The notes: generated from the sequence alone by a model not told the origin. A stretch of 64,000 nt of DNA from Sedimenticola_A sp040506425 (GCA_965224515.1 OZ245051.1:2852001-2916000); one strand, 5' to 3'. Shown: positions 50,830 to 59,204, numbered from the stretch's first letter. Numbers and translations: made by a program.

Positions 50830-52095
50830 TCAGAGGGCCACCACCTGGTTGCGTCCGGCTTTCTTGGCGGCATACATGGCGGAGTCCGCTGCATCGATCA
50901 ACTCCTGCCCGGACCGGGCGTGTTCAGGAAAACTGGCAATGCCTATGCTGACACTCAGGTTAAGGGTTTTGTGATCATTTATTTTAAACGGGTGTTCGGC
51001 AATCTGAACACGCAGGCGCTCCGCCAACTCCCGTGCCTCGGTGATGGCGGTCTCAGGCAGAATGGCGATAAACTCCTCGCCACCGTAACGTGCGACAAAG
51101 TCTGTTTTGCGCAGTGAACCCTCCAGTATGCCCGCGAATCTACTCAGTACTTCATCCCCGGCACTGTGACCAAAGGTGTCATTGACCAGCTTGAAATGGT
51201 CTATATCCATCAACAGTACCGATAGATTGCTTTTGTACCTCTGGGCCCTCTGTACCTCTTCGTGTATATGCTGCAGAAATGCCTGGCGGTTATAGAGCTT
51301 GGTCAGCGTATCGTGGGTCGCAAGGTGTTTCAGCTTCTCCTCTATGCGCTTGCGCTCGGTGATGTCGCGATCAACTCCCCGGTAACCGGCAAGCTCACCA
51401 TTTTCATCCCAAAAAGCGACACCGTTGGTTTCAAGGATGACCCGCCGGCCATCCTTGTGCAGGATAATGTTTTCAAGCCTGTTGATTGGTGCCCCATTAC
51501 TTTTCAAAGCATTGAATGCAGCTGTAATTTTCTCCGCTTCACCACTGGGCATCAGGTCAAATGGTGTGCGACCGATAATTTCATCGGGTCTGTATCCAAG
51601 AATGGATTCAACCTGGGGGCTGGCATACCGGTATACCCCGTCTCTGTCCACCTCCCATATCCAGTCACTGGAAGACTCCACGAGGTTTCTGAATTTCTCT
51701 TCGCTTTGGCGCAGCTCTATGAGCATGTCGTTGAGTGTTTCCTGGGACTCCCGCAGTTGCCGTGCCATGTCTTCGATGCCGATGCGGATAGTATCGAGAC
51801 CAGGGAGTTTGACCTCAGCCACGGAAATGGAGAAATCACCCAACCCGATGTGCCCCAGGGTCTCGCCAAGGGCGTCTGCATCGGCCAGGAGCATCGCCAT
51901 GGATTTTCTATATCGGCTGCACGCCTCGTTGCGGCTATCGATCAGCTCCAGCACCTTCACTGCCAGCTGTCGCTGATTGCCCGGGAGATCATCGAGATCA
52001 ATGTCAGGCACAGATTCCCCGGGATCAGACCGGCCGGTTGCTTCCAGCAGCTTCAGCAGTCTCTCCATTAGCGTTGTTTCACTTGCGCCATTCAT
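50830..52095 (-). CDS. PAS-GGDEF diguanylate cyclase
   Basis: A 421-residue soluble protein. A helical N-terminal region (about 1-125) is followed by a PAS domain (about 130-245: SSDWIWEVDRDGVYRYASPQ, with EILG-like SILGYRPDEIIGRTPFDLMP) with a PAC tail. A GGDEF domain (about 255-415) ends the protein, starting LKHLATHDTLTKLYNRQAFL, with RYGGEEFIAILPE and the I-site RKTD five residues before GGEEF. ATG 52095 is five bases after the stop of the V4R protein gene on the same strand, so the two are almost certainly co-transcribed; a TTG at 52098 is a minor alternative start. Confidence 0.93.
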   Translation of the reverse strand: MNGASETTLMERLLKLLEATGRSDPGESVPDIDLDDLPGNQRQLAVKVLELIDSRNEACSRYRKSMAMLLADADALGETLGHIGLGDFSISVAEVKLPGLDTIRIGIEDMARQLRESQETLNDMLIELRQSEEKFRNLVESSSDWIWEVDRDGVYRYASPQVESILGYRPDEIIGRTPFDLMPSGEAEKITAAFNALKSNGAPINRLENIILHKDGRRVILETNGVAFWDENGELAGYRGVDRDITERKRIEEKLKHLATHDTLTKLYNRQAFLQHIHEEVQRAQRYKSNLSVLLMDIDHFKLVNDTFGHSAGDEVLSRFAGILEGSLRKTDFVARYGGEEFIAILPETAITEARELAERLRVQIAEHPFKINDHKTLNLSVSIGIASFPEHARSGQELIDAADSAMYAAKKAGRNQVVAL

Positions 52096-52099
52096 CAAC

Positions 52100-52762
52100 T
52101 CAGTCCAGCTTGCCGTAGCGCTCCTGGGCCTCTATCGCGTATTCATGGATGCGCGAGGTGTGACCCATGACAAAGATGCACTGGTCGTCTCCGTTTGCAC
52201 GGCAGGTGATCTCCCGTGCTGCCAGTTCCACACCGAAGGCCACCTGGCACCAGCCGGAGGAGTAGCCTGCGTTCATCAGGCAGACCGGGCGGTTGGCCTC
52301 GATTTTTTCCCGCATATAGGCGTCGGCTTCGAAAGAGTAGGGGTGATCATAGATCAGGTAGTAGTTTTCATCGGTTGTGGGAGCGGATTCCGGAAAGATG
52401 TCCACATAGGCCCAGCCCACGAAGGCGAAATGTACGGGGCCTGCAGAGAGTGCCGCCGGTCCCCGTTCCAGCTTGAGCTTCTCCATGAAGAACTCGGCAT
52501 CTTTTATCCCTGCTGCCCGGCCCAGGCTGTATACCACCTTTTCTGCAGCGATACGCCCGTACTCCTCTTCCAGGATCTTGCGCAGCTGAACACTGAATGT
52601 GGCGGCACGAGCAAGGATGTAGCGTTCACCGCTTATAGTGAGGGTGCCGGTTTCGGGTCTGCGCTCCAGGGTGGAGAAGAAACCCTGCATCTGCTTTTCG
52701 GCTTCCAGGAACAGGGGTTCGAGGGGCTCGGGACAGGATACGGTCTCTGGCTTTTTGGACAT
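52100..52762 (-). CDS. V4R-domain ligand-binding protein
   Basis: A 220-residue cytoplasmic protein with a V4R (XylR N-terminal/4-vinyl reductase-like) domain, a small-molecule-binding fold. The match to XylR/DmpR-type sensor domains is in VCLMNAGYSSGWCQVAFGVE and AREITCRANGDDQCIFVMGH, with conserved cysteines that bind zinc in some relatives, and GPVHFAFVGWAYVDIFPESA earlier. It has no DNA-binding or AAA+ region, unlike XylR itself. It lies directly upstream of, and is coupled to, a PAS-GGDEF cyclase gene, suggesting ligand-controlled c-di-GMP synthesis. The ligand is unknown. Confidence 0.88.
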   Translation of the reverse strand: MSKKPETVSCPEPLEPLFLEAEKQMQGFFSTLERRPETGTLTISGERYILARAATFSVQLRKILEEEYGRIAAEKVVYSLGRAAGIKDAEFFMEKLKLERGPAALSAGPVHFAFVGWAYVDIFPESAPTTDENYYLIYDHPYSFEADAYMREKIEANRPVCLMNAGYSSGWCQVAFGVELAAREITCRANGDDQCIFVMGHTSRIHEYAIEAQERYGKLD

Positions 52763-53057
52763 GGCAGGCTGGCCTCCCCCTGATAGTTTTTCAATGCCTG
52801 TCTTTAAGTAAACACCATATCCGGGAGAATTAAAGACAACACAGCTGTTTATCTTTAAATCAGTAACTTAATTCTTGTGAGGCTCGATTCGAATTGCATC
52901 AGAATAAGCGGTCTGCAGGCAACATTCTGTCCGATACAATGGGAATAACCCGGTTGGATTTGGGGCGCTGAGAGCCGATGTGCATATCAGTGAGGGGGAA
53001 GATATAGGCCCCCTTGGAGGCAATCTGCTGATCGGGCTTCAGGCTGGCGTTAATCTG

Positions 53058-53759
53058 TCAGCTGTTTTTCAGAAAACCCTGCCCGAGTACCTGGCACTCG
53101 GTGACAAAACCAACCAGTTGATGTGCTTTGACGAGCTCTCCCCGGTGATAGAGGAACAGCCACTCGCCTGCACCTTCGATCTGCCAGCCAGGGTTTACTT
53201 CCAGTAGTCGAAGAAGCCGGGTTGTAAAGTGCCTCTTTATCTCACGGCCGCCTGCGGGGGCCAGCAACTCGTAGTGATTGTTGAAGTCGTCGGGCGCGTC
53301 TATCTGCACGGGTCTGTAGTGGTGTAACCAGGATTGTGTCATACGGGTGAGGTCGTGAAGAAAGCGCGTGGTAAAACGGGTTTTGTCACGGCCCTTGAGC
53401 ATGAATGGCGGAATCTGCAGCTCTTTCAATTGCTGCAGGCAGACTGTCATCCTCTCATGCTGTGCTTCGCCTCCACGCAACTCGATATCAAAAATATATT
53501 GAGACTGCTCTCCTCCGCCTGTCACACGTTGAAGCAGCAGGTTATCCATCACCCGTGTTCGTTCAAGCAGAAGCAGTGAGGGGGCGAGAGACCTTGGGTT
53601 GAAGCCTTTTACAGGTAATGCGCTGAACCCCAAAAGCGTTCCCTGGGTGATGATGGCCCCGATTCGCCTGTTGCTCAAATAGTTTGCAATCAGAAAGAGA
53701 ATGGCAACCAAACCGATGATGCCGCCTGCGAAGATGGCGATGAAAATCAGTGCGTCCAT
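53058..53759 (-). CDS. Membrane-anchored hypothetical protein (233 aa)
   Basis: A 233-residue protein with one strongly hydrophobic N-terminal helix (DALIFIAIFAGGIIGLVAIL) followed by a soluble alpha/beta region (about 30-233) rich in Leu and Arg. Phrases include TQGTLLGFSALPVKGFNPRS and LFLYHRGELVKAHQLVGFVT. No cysteine motif or enzymatic signature is seen. It is monocistronic. I do not recognise the family. Confidence 0.75.
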   Translation of the reverse strand: MDALIFIAIFAGGIIGLVAILFLIANYLSNRRIGAIITQGTLLGFSALPVKGFNPRSLAPSLLLLERTRVMDNLLLQRVTGGGEQSQYIFDIELRGGEAQHERMTVCLQQLKELQIPPFMLKGRDKTRFTTRFLHDLTRMTQSWLHHYRPVQIDAPDDFNNHYELLAPAGGREIKRHFTTRLLRLLEVNPGWQIEGAGEWLFLYHRGELVKAHQLVGFVTECQVLGQGFLKNS

Positions 53760-53827
53760 CCATCTTTCCTGGCGCCGGGTAAATATTCACTCCAGCGCTT
53801 CATTGGTCCATGCTCCCTGCTGATTCA

Positions 53828-54157
53828 TCAGACGGTTACATCAATGCCGGTGGATGGAGATTTCTCTTTTTCCTCCTTTGAATCCTCATCATCAGCTTCC
53901 GGGGTGGTTTCCGCTGCTCTTCGATCACGCTGGGTGCGGGTATCGAGATAGGTTTCTGTTTGTTGTTTTCTGCGCTGCCCTGACCTGCGTTCGCCCTTGT
54001 GATGGGTTTCATGCTCCCTCTGCTGCGATACGGCGGCAGGGCGCTCGGTCTCCTCCAGCTCTGAAACCGGCTTGGTGTCGGCTGCGCGTGCCGATGCAGG
54101 CCTGTTGAGGGCCTGGAGTTTGGCATCATCGCTTGGGGGAGTGATATTGATACCCAT
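53828..54157 (-). CDS. Small charged protein (109 aa)
   Basis: A 109-residue, highly charged, low-complexity protein. It opens MGINITPPSDDAKLQAL and has an Arg-rich core (KGERRSGQRRKQQTETYLDT, then RTQRDRR) and a Glu/Asp/Lys-rich tail ending STGIDVTV. The RRSGxxRR..LDTR..xDRR pattern recalls small proteins often found near surface-appendage genes, but no such genes are adjacent. Predicted disordered and cytoplasmic. Function unknown. Confidence 0.6.
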   Translation of the reverse strand: MGINITPPSDDAKLQALNRPASARAADTKPVSELEETERPAAVSQQREHETHHKGERRSGQRRKQQTETYLDTRTQRDRRAAETTPEADDEDSKEEKEKSPSTGIDVTV

Positions 54158-54344
54158 ATGCTCAGAATAATAGCCTACCTGTAGGGTAAGTTTAGTTGAG
54201 ATAGGAAGGAATATATTAAATCCAGGTAAATCGCCGCCTTTGGCTGTGAGACTCGTGTAGGTTTTGTCGATCCGGCGTGCGGATTGTGTAAAAGTTTGAG
54301 AAACACCTGTAGGTACGCCTTCAGCCAGAATTAGTACATAAAAA

Positions 54345-54509
54345 AGGCTCTGTCCCAGTTAAGTATGTTTTCCAATAAGCCATTGATTTTATGTAGGTCG
54401 GCCTTCAGGCCGACATGTCGGGCTCTTGTGCCCGGAGGGTAGAAGCCCGACCTACAAAGGCTGGATAGGTTACAAAAGTCGGTTTCAACACTTAACCGGG
54501 ACAGAGCCT
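54345..54509. mobile_element. MITE-like element with nested palindrome
   Basis: AGGCTCTGTCCCAGTTAAGT at 54345-54364 and its inverted partner (ACTTAACCGGGACAGAGCCT, 54490-54509) differ at one base and bound a 165-base segment with no coding capacity. Terminal inverted repeats of this kind, with A-rich flanks, fit a miniature inverted-repeat transposable element or the remains of an insertion sequence. A palindromic unit (54392-54456) lies inside. No target duplication is clear beyond A-rich flanks. Confidence 0.65.
54392..54456. repeat. Dispersed palindromic repeat inside the MITE-like element
   Basis: TGTAGGTCGG at the left end pairs with CCGACCTACA at the right end, and GTCGGCC/GGCCGAC forms an inner hairpin. 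The left half is nearly identical to the repeat at 43211-43252. Confidence 0.75.
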
Positions 54510-54520
54510 AAAAAAAGCAG

Positions 54521-54593
54521 CACCAGTTGATCTTTGCTCTGGTGAGTTTGGCCCTTTCCAAGGGCCCCATCAAACTACCTGCTCTACAGGTAG
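54521..54593. repeat. Three adjacent stem-loops before rsmJ
   Basis: CACCAG/CTGGTG (54521-54544), GTTT-GGCCCTT-TCC-AAGGGCC-...AAAC (54546-54575) and CTACCTG-CTCTA-CAGGTAG (54575-54593) follow one another. No T-tract follows, so they are not a normal terminator. They could be a structured leader of the rsmJ transcript or decayed repeat sequence. Confidence 0.45.
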
Positions 54594-54644
54594 CAGCTGA
54601 TTTACCTATGTGATGGTCACAAGGAATCGGTAAAATAACCTCTT

Positions 54645-55451
54645 TTGAGCATTCACTACGAGTTGCCCTTGTCTTTGCCGAAATCTTTCGATCTGGTTGC
54701 CGAGTCTGCCGAGCTTTTTCCGCTGATGGAAGGGCTTGCTAAAAAACTCGGGCTGCCTGTTAAACAGGCCTGTGATGCCTCTTCTGAGCTTCAATTGGTG
54801 CGTACGAAAAAGCGCTTGGAGATGCGCCAGGGCGGTCCCAGGGCACCAGGGCCGGTTTATGTCGATTTCGTGGAGGGCAGAGTGGCCCACCGACGCAGAT
54901 TCGGCGGAGGCCGGGGGCAACCCCTGGCCAGGGCCGTTGGTCTTAAGAAGGGTGCAACACCCACCGTCCTGGATGCCACCGCGGGACTTGGAAGAGACTC
55001 TTTTGTGCTGGCCTCTCTCGGTTGCGAAGTCACGCTGGTTGAACGCTCCCCCGTCATTGCCGCACTTCTGGAAGATGGTCTCGAGCGGGGGGGAAGCGAC
55101 CCTGAAACGGCTGAGATCATGCACAGAATGCACCTGGTTCAGGCAGATGCCACATCATATCTCACCACACTTAGCGGTGACCGACGGCCCCAGGTGATCT
55201 ACATGGATCCCATGTACCCCCAGCGGGAGAAAACCGCCCTGGTGAAGAAGGAGATGCGACTGTTTCATGAACTCGTAGGTGAGGATATCGATAGCGTCGA
55301 TCTGCTCCATGCCGCCCGTGCCTGTGCTGTTGCCAGGGTGGTGGTCAAGCGACCGGCAAAGGCCGGGTTCGTGGGTGATGAGAAACCGGGCTTCAGTATC
55401 GAGAGTCCCAACACCCGTTACGATGTCTACGTGAACCAGGGCCTTGGCTGA
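54645..55451 (+). CDS. rsmJ: 16S rRNA (guanine-N2-)-methyltransferase RsmJ
   Basis: RsmJ methylates G1516 of 16S rRNA. The 268-residue protein matches the family from VYVDFVEGRVAHRRRFGGGR and QPLARAVG onward. The SAM-binding motif is TVLDATAGLGRDSFVLASLG, and the catalytic region is IYMDPMYPQREKTALVKKEM. The start is uncertain: TTG 54645 is the first codon after an in-frame TAA at 54636 and is the only position that gives a full-length protein, but it has no well-spaced ribosome-binding site. The stop overlaps the rlmG start by one base (TGATG). Confidence 0.9.
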   Translation: MSIHYELPLSLPKSFDLVAESAELFPLMEGLAKKLGLPVKQACDASSELQLVRTKKRLEMRQGGPRAPGPVYVDFVEGRVAHRRRFGGGRGQPLARAVGLKKGATPTVLDATAGLGRDSFVLASLGCEVTLVERSPVIAALLEDGLERGGSDPETAEIMHRMHLVQADATSYLTTLSGDRRPQVIYMDPMYPQREKTALVKKEMRLFHELVGEDIDSVDLLHAARACAVARVVVKRPAKAGFVGDEKPGFSIESPNTRYDVYVNQGLG

Positions 55452-56593
55452 TGTCCGGTACTGAATCGCTTTCCACTCCATTCGGTGAATTTACCCTGCA
55501 ACGCTTTCCCCTGCGAAGGCGCGAGACACTTCGGGCATGGGATGCAGCGGATGAGTACCTGCTCAACCACCTGGCAGAAGAGGGCGTTGCCGATGGCACA
55601 CGTATCCTCATACTCAACGACAACTTTGGTGCCCTGGGTGTTTCGCTGGCGCAATTCAGCCCCCGGATGCAGACCGACTCCTACATAGCAGCCTGGTCCA
55701 CCCGTGAAAACCTCAAACTCAACGCACTGCCGGCAGATAGCGTGGGGATATCCAACACCCTGGTCCCCCACCAGGATAAATACGACCTGGTGCTGATCAG
55801 GGTAACCAAGACCCTGGCCCTGCTGGAAGATGAACTGCTGCGATTGAAGCCGCACCTGCATGAGAAGAGCCGGGTGATTGGTTGCGGCATGGTAAAGCAG
55901 ATTCATACATCCACCCTTGGCCTGCTTGAGACGATTGTCGGACCCACCACCACATCCCTGGCAAAAAAGAAGGCACGTCTTATATTCAGTGAGCCTGATA
56001 CCTCGATGCCCTCAAGAGAGACCCCGTACCCGCAGTGTTACAGGTTGGAGGAGAGGGGATATACCCTGTGCAATCACGCCAATCTCTTTTCAAGGGAGAG
56101 ACTGGATATCGGCACCCGGCTGCTGTTGGAGCATATTCCACAAAGTGATGCGTACCGGGACATCGTGGATCTTGGGTGTGGCAATGGCGTTGTAGGCCTG
56201 CTGGCAGCTGAAGCAAACCCTCATGCGAAGACCTGGTTTACCGATGAGTCCTACATGGCGGTGGCCAGCGCAGAGCAGAATTTCAAACACTCCGGGTTGG
56301 CGAATGAATCTGAATTCATCGCCGGTGATTGCCTCAGCGGATTCACCCATGAAAGTGCCGACCTGGTGCTCTGCAATCCGCCTTTTCATCAGCAGCAGGT
56401 GGTGGGTGATTTCATTGCCTGGCGCATGTTTCAGCAGTCGTACAATGTGCTGCGCACGGGAGGTGAGTTGCGCATCATCGGTAACCGGCACCTTGGTTAT
56501 CACACGAAGCTGAAAAAACTGTTTGGCAACGTGCAGACTGTTGCCAGCAATAGCAAGTTCGTGGTGCTCGGGAGCATGAAAAAAGGGCGTTGA
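55451..56593 (+). CDS. rlmG: 23S rRNA (guanine-N2-)-methyltransferase RlmG
   Basis: RlmG methylates G1835 of 23S rRNA. The 380-residue protein has two methyltransferase-like halves. The N-terminal one (about 20-190) is degenerate and is used for RNA binding in the family. The C-terminal one (about 200-380) is active, with the SAM motif VDLGCGNGVVGLLAAEANPH and the catalytic DLVLCNPPFHQQQ. It ends with GNRHLGYHTKLKKLFGNVQT. It is translationally coupled to rsmJ through a one-base overlap, and its stop codon lies inside the following terminator stem. Confidence 0.94.
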   Translation: MSGTESLSTPFGEFTLQRFPLRRRETLRAWDAADEYLLNHLAEEGVADGTRILILNDNFGALGVSLAQFSPRMQTDSYIAAWSTRENLKLNALPADSVGISNTLVPHQDKYDLVLIRVTKTLALLEDELLRLKPHLHEKSRVIGCGMVKQIHTSTLGLLETIVGPTTTSLAKKKARLIFSEPDTSMPSRETPYPQCYRLEERGYTLCNHANLFSRERLDIGTRLLLEHIPQSDAYRDIVDLGCGNGVVGLLAAEANPHAKTWFTDESYMAVASAEQNFKHSGLANESEFIAGDCLSGFTHESADLVLCNPPFHQQQVVGDFIAWRMFQQSYNVLRTGGELRIIGNRHLGYHTKLKKLFGNVQTVASNSKFVVLGSMKKGR

Positions 56594-56619
56594 TCCTGAT
56601 GATCAACGCCCTTTCGAAT
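56582..56619 (+). terminator. Intrinsic terminator at the end of rlmG
   Basis: AAAGGGCGTTGATC (56582-56595) and GATCAACGCCCTTT (56601-56614) form a 14-base-pair stem around a CTGAT loop. The stem includes the rlmG stop codon. The T run is short, so efficiency may be moderate. It faces the convergent tRNA-Asp gene. Confidence 0.75.
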
Positions 56620-56621
56620 AG

Positions 56622-56698
56622 TGGCGGAGCGGACGGGACTCGAACCCGCGACCCCCGGCGTGACAGGCCGGTATTCTAACCAACTGAACTACCGCTCC
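56622..56698 (-). tRNA. tRNA-Asp (anticodon GTC)
   Basis: A 77-nucleotide tRNA on the minus strand, with an encoded CCA end. It begins GGAGCGGTAGTTCAG and has the anticodon loop CTGTCAC (GTC) and the T-arm GGTTCGAGTCC. It closely resembles E. coli tRNA-Asp, including the acceptor stem GGAGCGG/CCGCTCC. It reads GAC and GAU and lies alone between rlmG and nfo. Confidence 0.98.
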
Positions 56699-56713
56699 GC
56701 AGAGGTTCCGATC

Positions 56714-56742
56714 AGAATAAAATCCGCCCGGTCAGTTGTCGA
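56714..56742 (-). promoter_or_regulatory. Likely promoter of tRNA-Asp
   Basis: On the minus strand TCGACA and TATTCT are separated by 17 bases, a good match to a sigma-70 promoter. The -10 box ends 15 bases before the tRNA 5' end. Confidence 0.6.
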
Positions 56743-56867
56743 AGCGCGGTAGTTTAATGATTCTTTAATAAAGGTCAATAGCTTTGTGTCCTTCAGGATC
56801 TGCCTGGGGATTGGAATGCCGTGCAGATCCCCGGAGTTATAGAACAAGATCCAGTTGAAACAACAAC

Positions 56868-57713
56868 TTAGGGTTTTTGTAATGCGTAGAGCTGTTCAAT
56901 CTCCTGGGCCCAGATGGTGTCGTCAATGGTTTCAAGCACCATGGGGATCTCATCGAACCTGGGGTCGTTCATGATATAGCGGAACGCCTCCCAGCCGATC
57001 TTGCCGACTCCCAGGCTGTCGTGGCGGTCCACCTTGGCGCCCAGGTCGGGTTTGCTGTCGTTCAGGTGCATGCCCCGCAGGTAGTCGAAGCCCACGATCT
57101 GTTCGAATTCTGCGAAGGTCCCTTCGCAGGCCTCGGGGGTGCGCAGGTCGTAACCTGCAACGAAGGTGTGGCAGGTATCCAGGCATACCCCAACCCGGCT
57201 CTTGTCCTCCACCCTGTCTATGATGTGGGCCAGGTGTTCGAACCGGTAGCCCAGGTTGGAGCCCTGTCCCGCCGTATTCTCGATAACCGCGGTAACACCC
57301 TCGGTCTGCTCCAGTGCCATATTGATCGATTCGGCCACCATATCCAGGCTCTGCTCTTCACTGATCTTTTTCAGGTGGCTGCCGGGGTGGAAGTTGAGCA
57401 GGGTCAGGCCGAGCTGCTCACAACGCTGCATCTCGTCCAGAAAGGCGTTGCGGGACTTATCCAGTGCCTCTTGCTCCGGGTGGCCCAGGTTGATCAGGTA
57501 GCTGTCGTGGGGGAGTACATGCCTGGGCGCAATGCCGACCTTCTCCAGGTTTTCCCTGAAACCGTCGATGTTCTGTTGGCTGAGTGGCTTGGCTTTCCAC
57601 TGACGCTGGTTCTTGGTGAAGAGGGCGAAAGCGCTGGCCCCTATCTTCTGCGCATTGAGGGGAGCGTTCTCAACGCCGCCACTGGCACTGACATGTGCGC
57701 CGATCCGTTTCAT
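56868..57713 (-). CDS. nfo: Endonuclease IV
   Basis: Endonuclease IV cleaves at abasic sites and removes blocked 3' ends in base excision repair. The 281-residue length matches Nfo. The AP-endonuclease 2 signatures are present: RIGAHVSASGGVENAPLNAQ at the N terminus, IENTAGQGSNLGYRFEHLAH, VGVCLDTCHTFVAGYDL and LRGMHLNDSKPDLGAKVDRH. The histidine and acidic residues in these blocks are the trinuclear zinc ligands. It stands alone next to tRNA-Asp. Confidence 0.97.
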   Translation of the reverse strand: MKRIGAHVSASGGVENAPLNAQKIGASAFALFTKNQRQWKAKPLSQQNIDGFRENLEKVGIAPRHVLPHDSYLINLGHPEQEALDKSRNAFLDEMQRCEQLGLTLLNFHPGSHLKKISEEQSLDMVAESINMALEQTEGVTAVIENTAGQGSNLGYRFEHLAHIIDRVEDKSRVGVCLDTCHTFVAGYDLRTPEACEGTFAEFEQIVGFDYLRGMHLNDSKPDLGAKVDRHDSLGVGKIGWEAFRYIMNDPRFDEIPMVLETIDDTIWAQEIEQLYALQKP

Positions 57714-57840
57714 ATCTTTAAACTCTCGCTCAGGGAAATTGACCTATTATAACGGTAGCGGCCCCCCAATTATCCCGTCGATTACAGGGTTTGTATGATC
57801 CCCGTTGGTGGGCCTGAAATGGCAAGGGCAGGAGGTGGCG

Positions 57841-58917
57841 ATGTCGAGGGAGAGTGGTGTTGCCTTATTCGTAATTTTGACCTTGATGGGTGGGTTGAAC
57901 CTGTATGCAGAACCCGGAGAGATCGTCACCTCTCCGGGCTTTGAGGTGAAGAGCCAGCTTTCAGATCCCGGGCGTCCTTCGCGGTCTGCAACCGGCCACT
58001 ATGCCGGTCCCATTGTCGATACCCACGTCCACTTGCTGAAGGGTCTGAAACATTCCGGTATCAGTGCGATCAATAAAAAGATGGAGAGGTCAGGGGTCAC
58101 CCGGATGATTGTCCTGCCGACCCCCAACGAGGGACTCTACCGGGATCGTGGAGATAATGCCGCCAAGCGCCGGAGCATAGCCGGTTCTGATGGGAAGAGG
58201 TTTCAGCGGCTCTGTGGCAGCACTTACCTGACTCGCTGGATGCACAGTGCCTACAGGAGCGGATTTGATGAGTCTGACCTACAGTCGAAGCTGCATCGGC
58301 TGCAGCAGGACCTGGAGCGGGGTGGGTGTGTCGGGATTGGTGAGATAGGGCCCTATCATTTTCTGAAAAAACCGGGGCAGGAGATCATCGAGTTCCCCCT
58401 GACGTTTAAACCCATGCTCGATCTGGTGGGATTTGCTGCAGGGCAGGGTGCCTGGCTGGATCTTCATGTGGAGCCCATCGACCACAAGGGTCGTTCCTAT
58501 GAAGAGGAGATTTTCGGTGCCATTGCCTACTGGTACAGCAAGCACCCCAACCTCAAACTGATCCTTTCACACACCGGAATGACCAATCCCCACAATGCCC
58601 GTGAGCTTCTGAAGCGTTATCCCAACCTGATGATGAATTTCAAGCACGTGCCCTACGGCATCTCCCTGAACTGGGACAACCTGGAACGCATTCAGGATCG
58701 AAACGACCGCATTTATGAAGATTGGGCACAGTTGTTCGAGGCGATGCCGGAGCGTTTCATGGTAGGCACCGATGCGCGCTTTGGCATAAGGCGCTTTTCA
58801 GGCAAACGCTACCGAAAAATCGTGACGGCCATACGATCAATTCTTGGCGGAATTGATCCGACCGCCGCCGAGATGATCGGCTACAGGAATGCAGAGCGGG
58901 TATTTGGGCGCCTGTAA
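57841..58917 (+). CDS. Exported amidohydrolase-family protein (TIM barrel)
   Basis: A 358-residue protein with a signal peptide (cleavage after LNLYA, about residue 23), preceded by AGGAGG five bases before ATG 57841. The mature part looks like an amidohydrolase-2/TatD-type TIM barrel. IVDTHVHLLKGLKHSG carries the N-terminal HxH metal ligands. AWLDLHVEPIDHKG, KLILSHTGMTNPHNARELL and MVGTDARFGIRRF hold the further His and Asp expected of this fold. Periplasmic members are uncommon, and the substrate is unknown. An earlier GTG at 57805 would put 12 residues before the signal peptide. Confidence 0.82.
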   Translation: MSRESGVALFVILTLMGGLNLYAEPGEIVTSPGFEVKSQLSDPGRPSRSATGHYAGPIVDTHVHLLKGLKHSGISAINKKMERSGVTRMIVLPTPNEGLYRDRGDNAAKRRSIAGSDGKRFQRLCGSTYLTRWMHSAYRSGFDESDLQSKLHRLQQDLERGGCVGIGEIGPYHFLKKPGQEIIEFPLTFKPMLDLVGFAAGQGAWLDLHVEPIDHKGRSYEEEIFGAIAYWYSKHPNLKLILSHTGMTNPHNARELLKRYPNLMMNFKHVPYGISLNWDNLERIQDRNDRIYEDWAQLFEAMPERFMVGTDARFGIRRFSGKRYRKIVTAIRSILGGIDPTAAEMIGYRNAERVFGRL

Positions 58918-58931
58918 CCTGTTCTCTCCGC

Positions 58932-59204
58932 TCAGGCCGTTGCCCGCACTTGGTCCGGCTGTTCCGACTCTATGGCGTGGAGAGCGGTCAGGGTTGTCAG
59001 CCCGGTGATCTTCTCCAATTGCCTGATCAGCCGCTGGTCAGGCTTTTCGCTCTCTACCGTCAGGGTGATGCGGAACTGGTCCCTGTTTTCAGTCACGTGA
59101 ACCTCCAGCCCCCTTATATGGAAACCCCTGACCCGTGCGGTCTGCAGAATGCGCTCCAGCATGGCGGGTCTATTGTCGGCGGTGATGTGCATACTGTGTA
59201 TCAT
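58932..59204 (-). CDS. ilvM: Acetolactate synthase small subunit (IlvM type)
   Basis: IlvM is the short regulatory ACT-domain subunit of acetolactate synthase II. The 90-residue protein opens MIHSMHITADNRPAMLERIL and continues RGFHIRGLEVHVTENRDQFR. The single ACT domain and absence of a longer C-terminal half distinguish it from IlvN/IlvH. It overlaps the end of ilvG by 35 bases, so the two are translationally coupled. Confidence 0.9.
   Translation of the reverse strand: MIHSMHITADNRPAMLERILQTARVRGFHIRGLEVHVTENRDQFRITLTVESEKPDQRLIRQLEKITGLTTLTALHAIESEQPDQVRATA

Larger units (their letters stand above)
54158..54644. other. 487-base region without a gene, holding repeats
   Basis: No coding sequence is visible. 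The region holds a degenerate copy of the dispersed palindrome (GTAGGTACGCCTTCAGCC, from about 54310), the MITE-like element at 54345-54509, and three adjacent stem-loops at 54521-54593 before rsmJ. It separates divergently transcribed genes and therefore also contains the rsmJ promoter. Confidence 0.6.
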
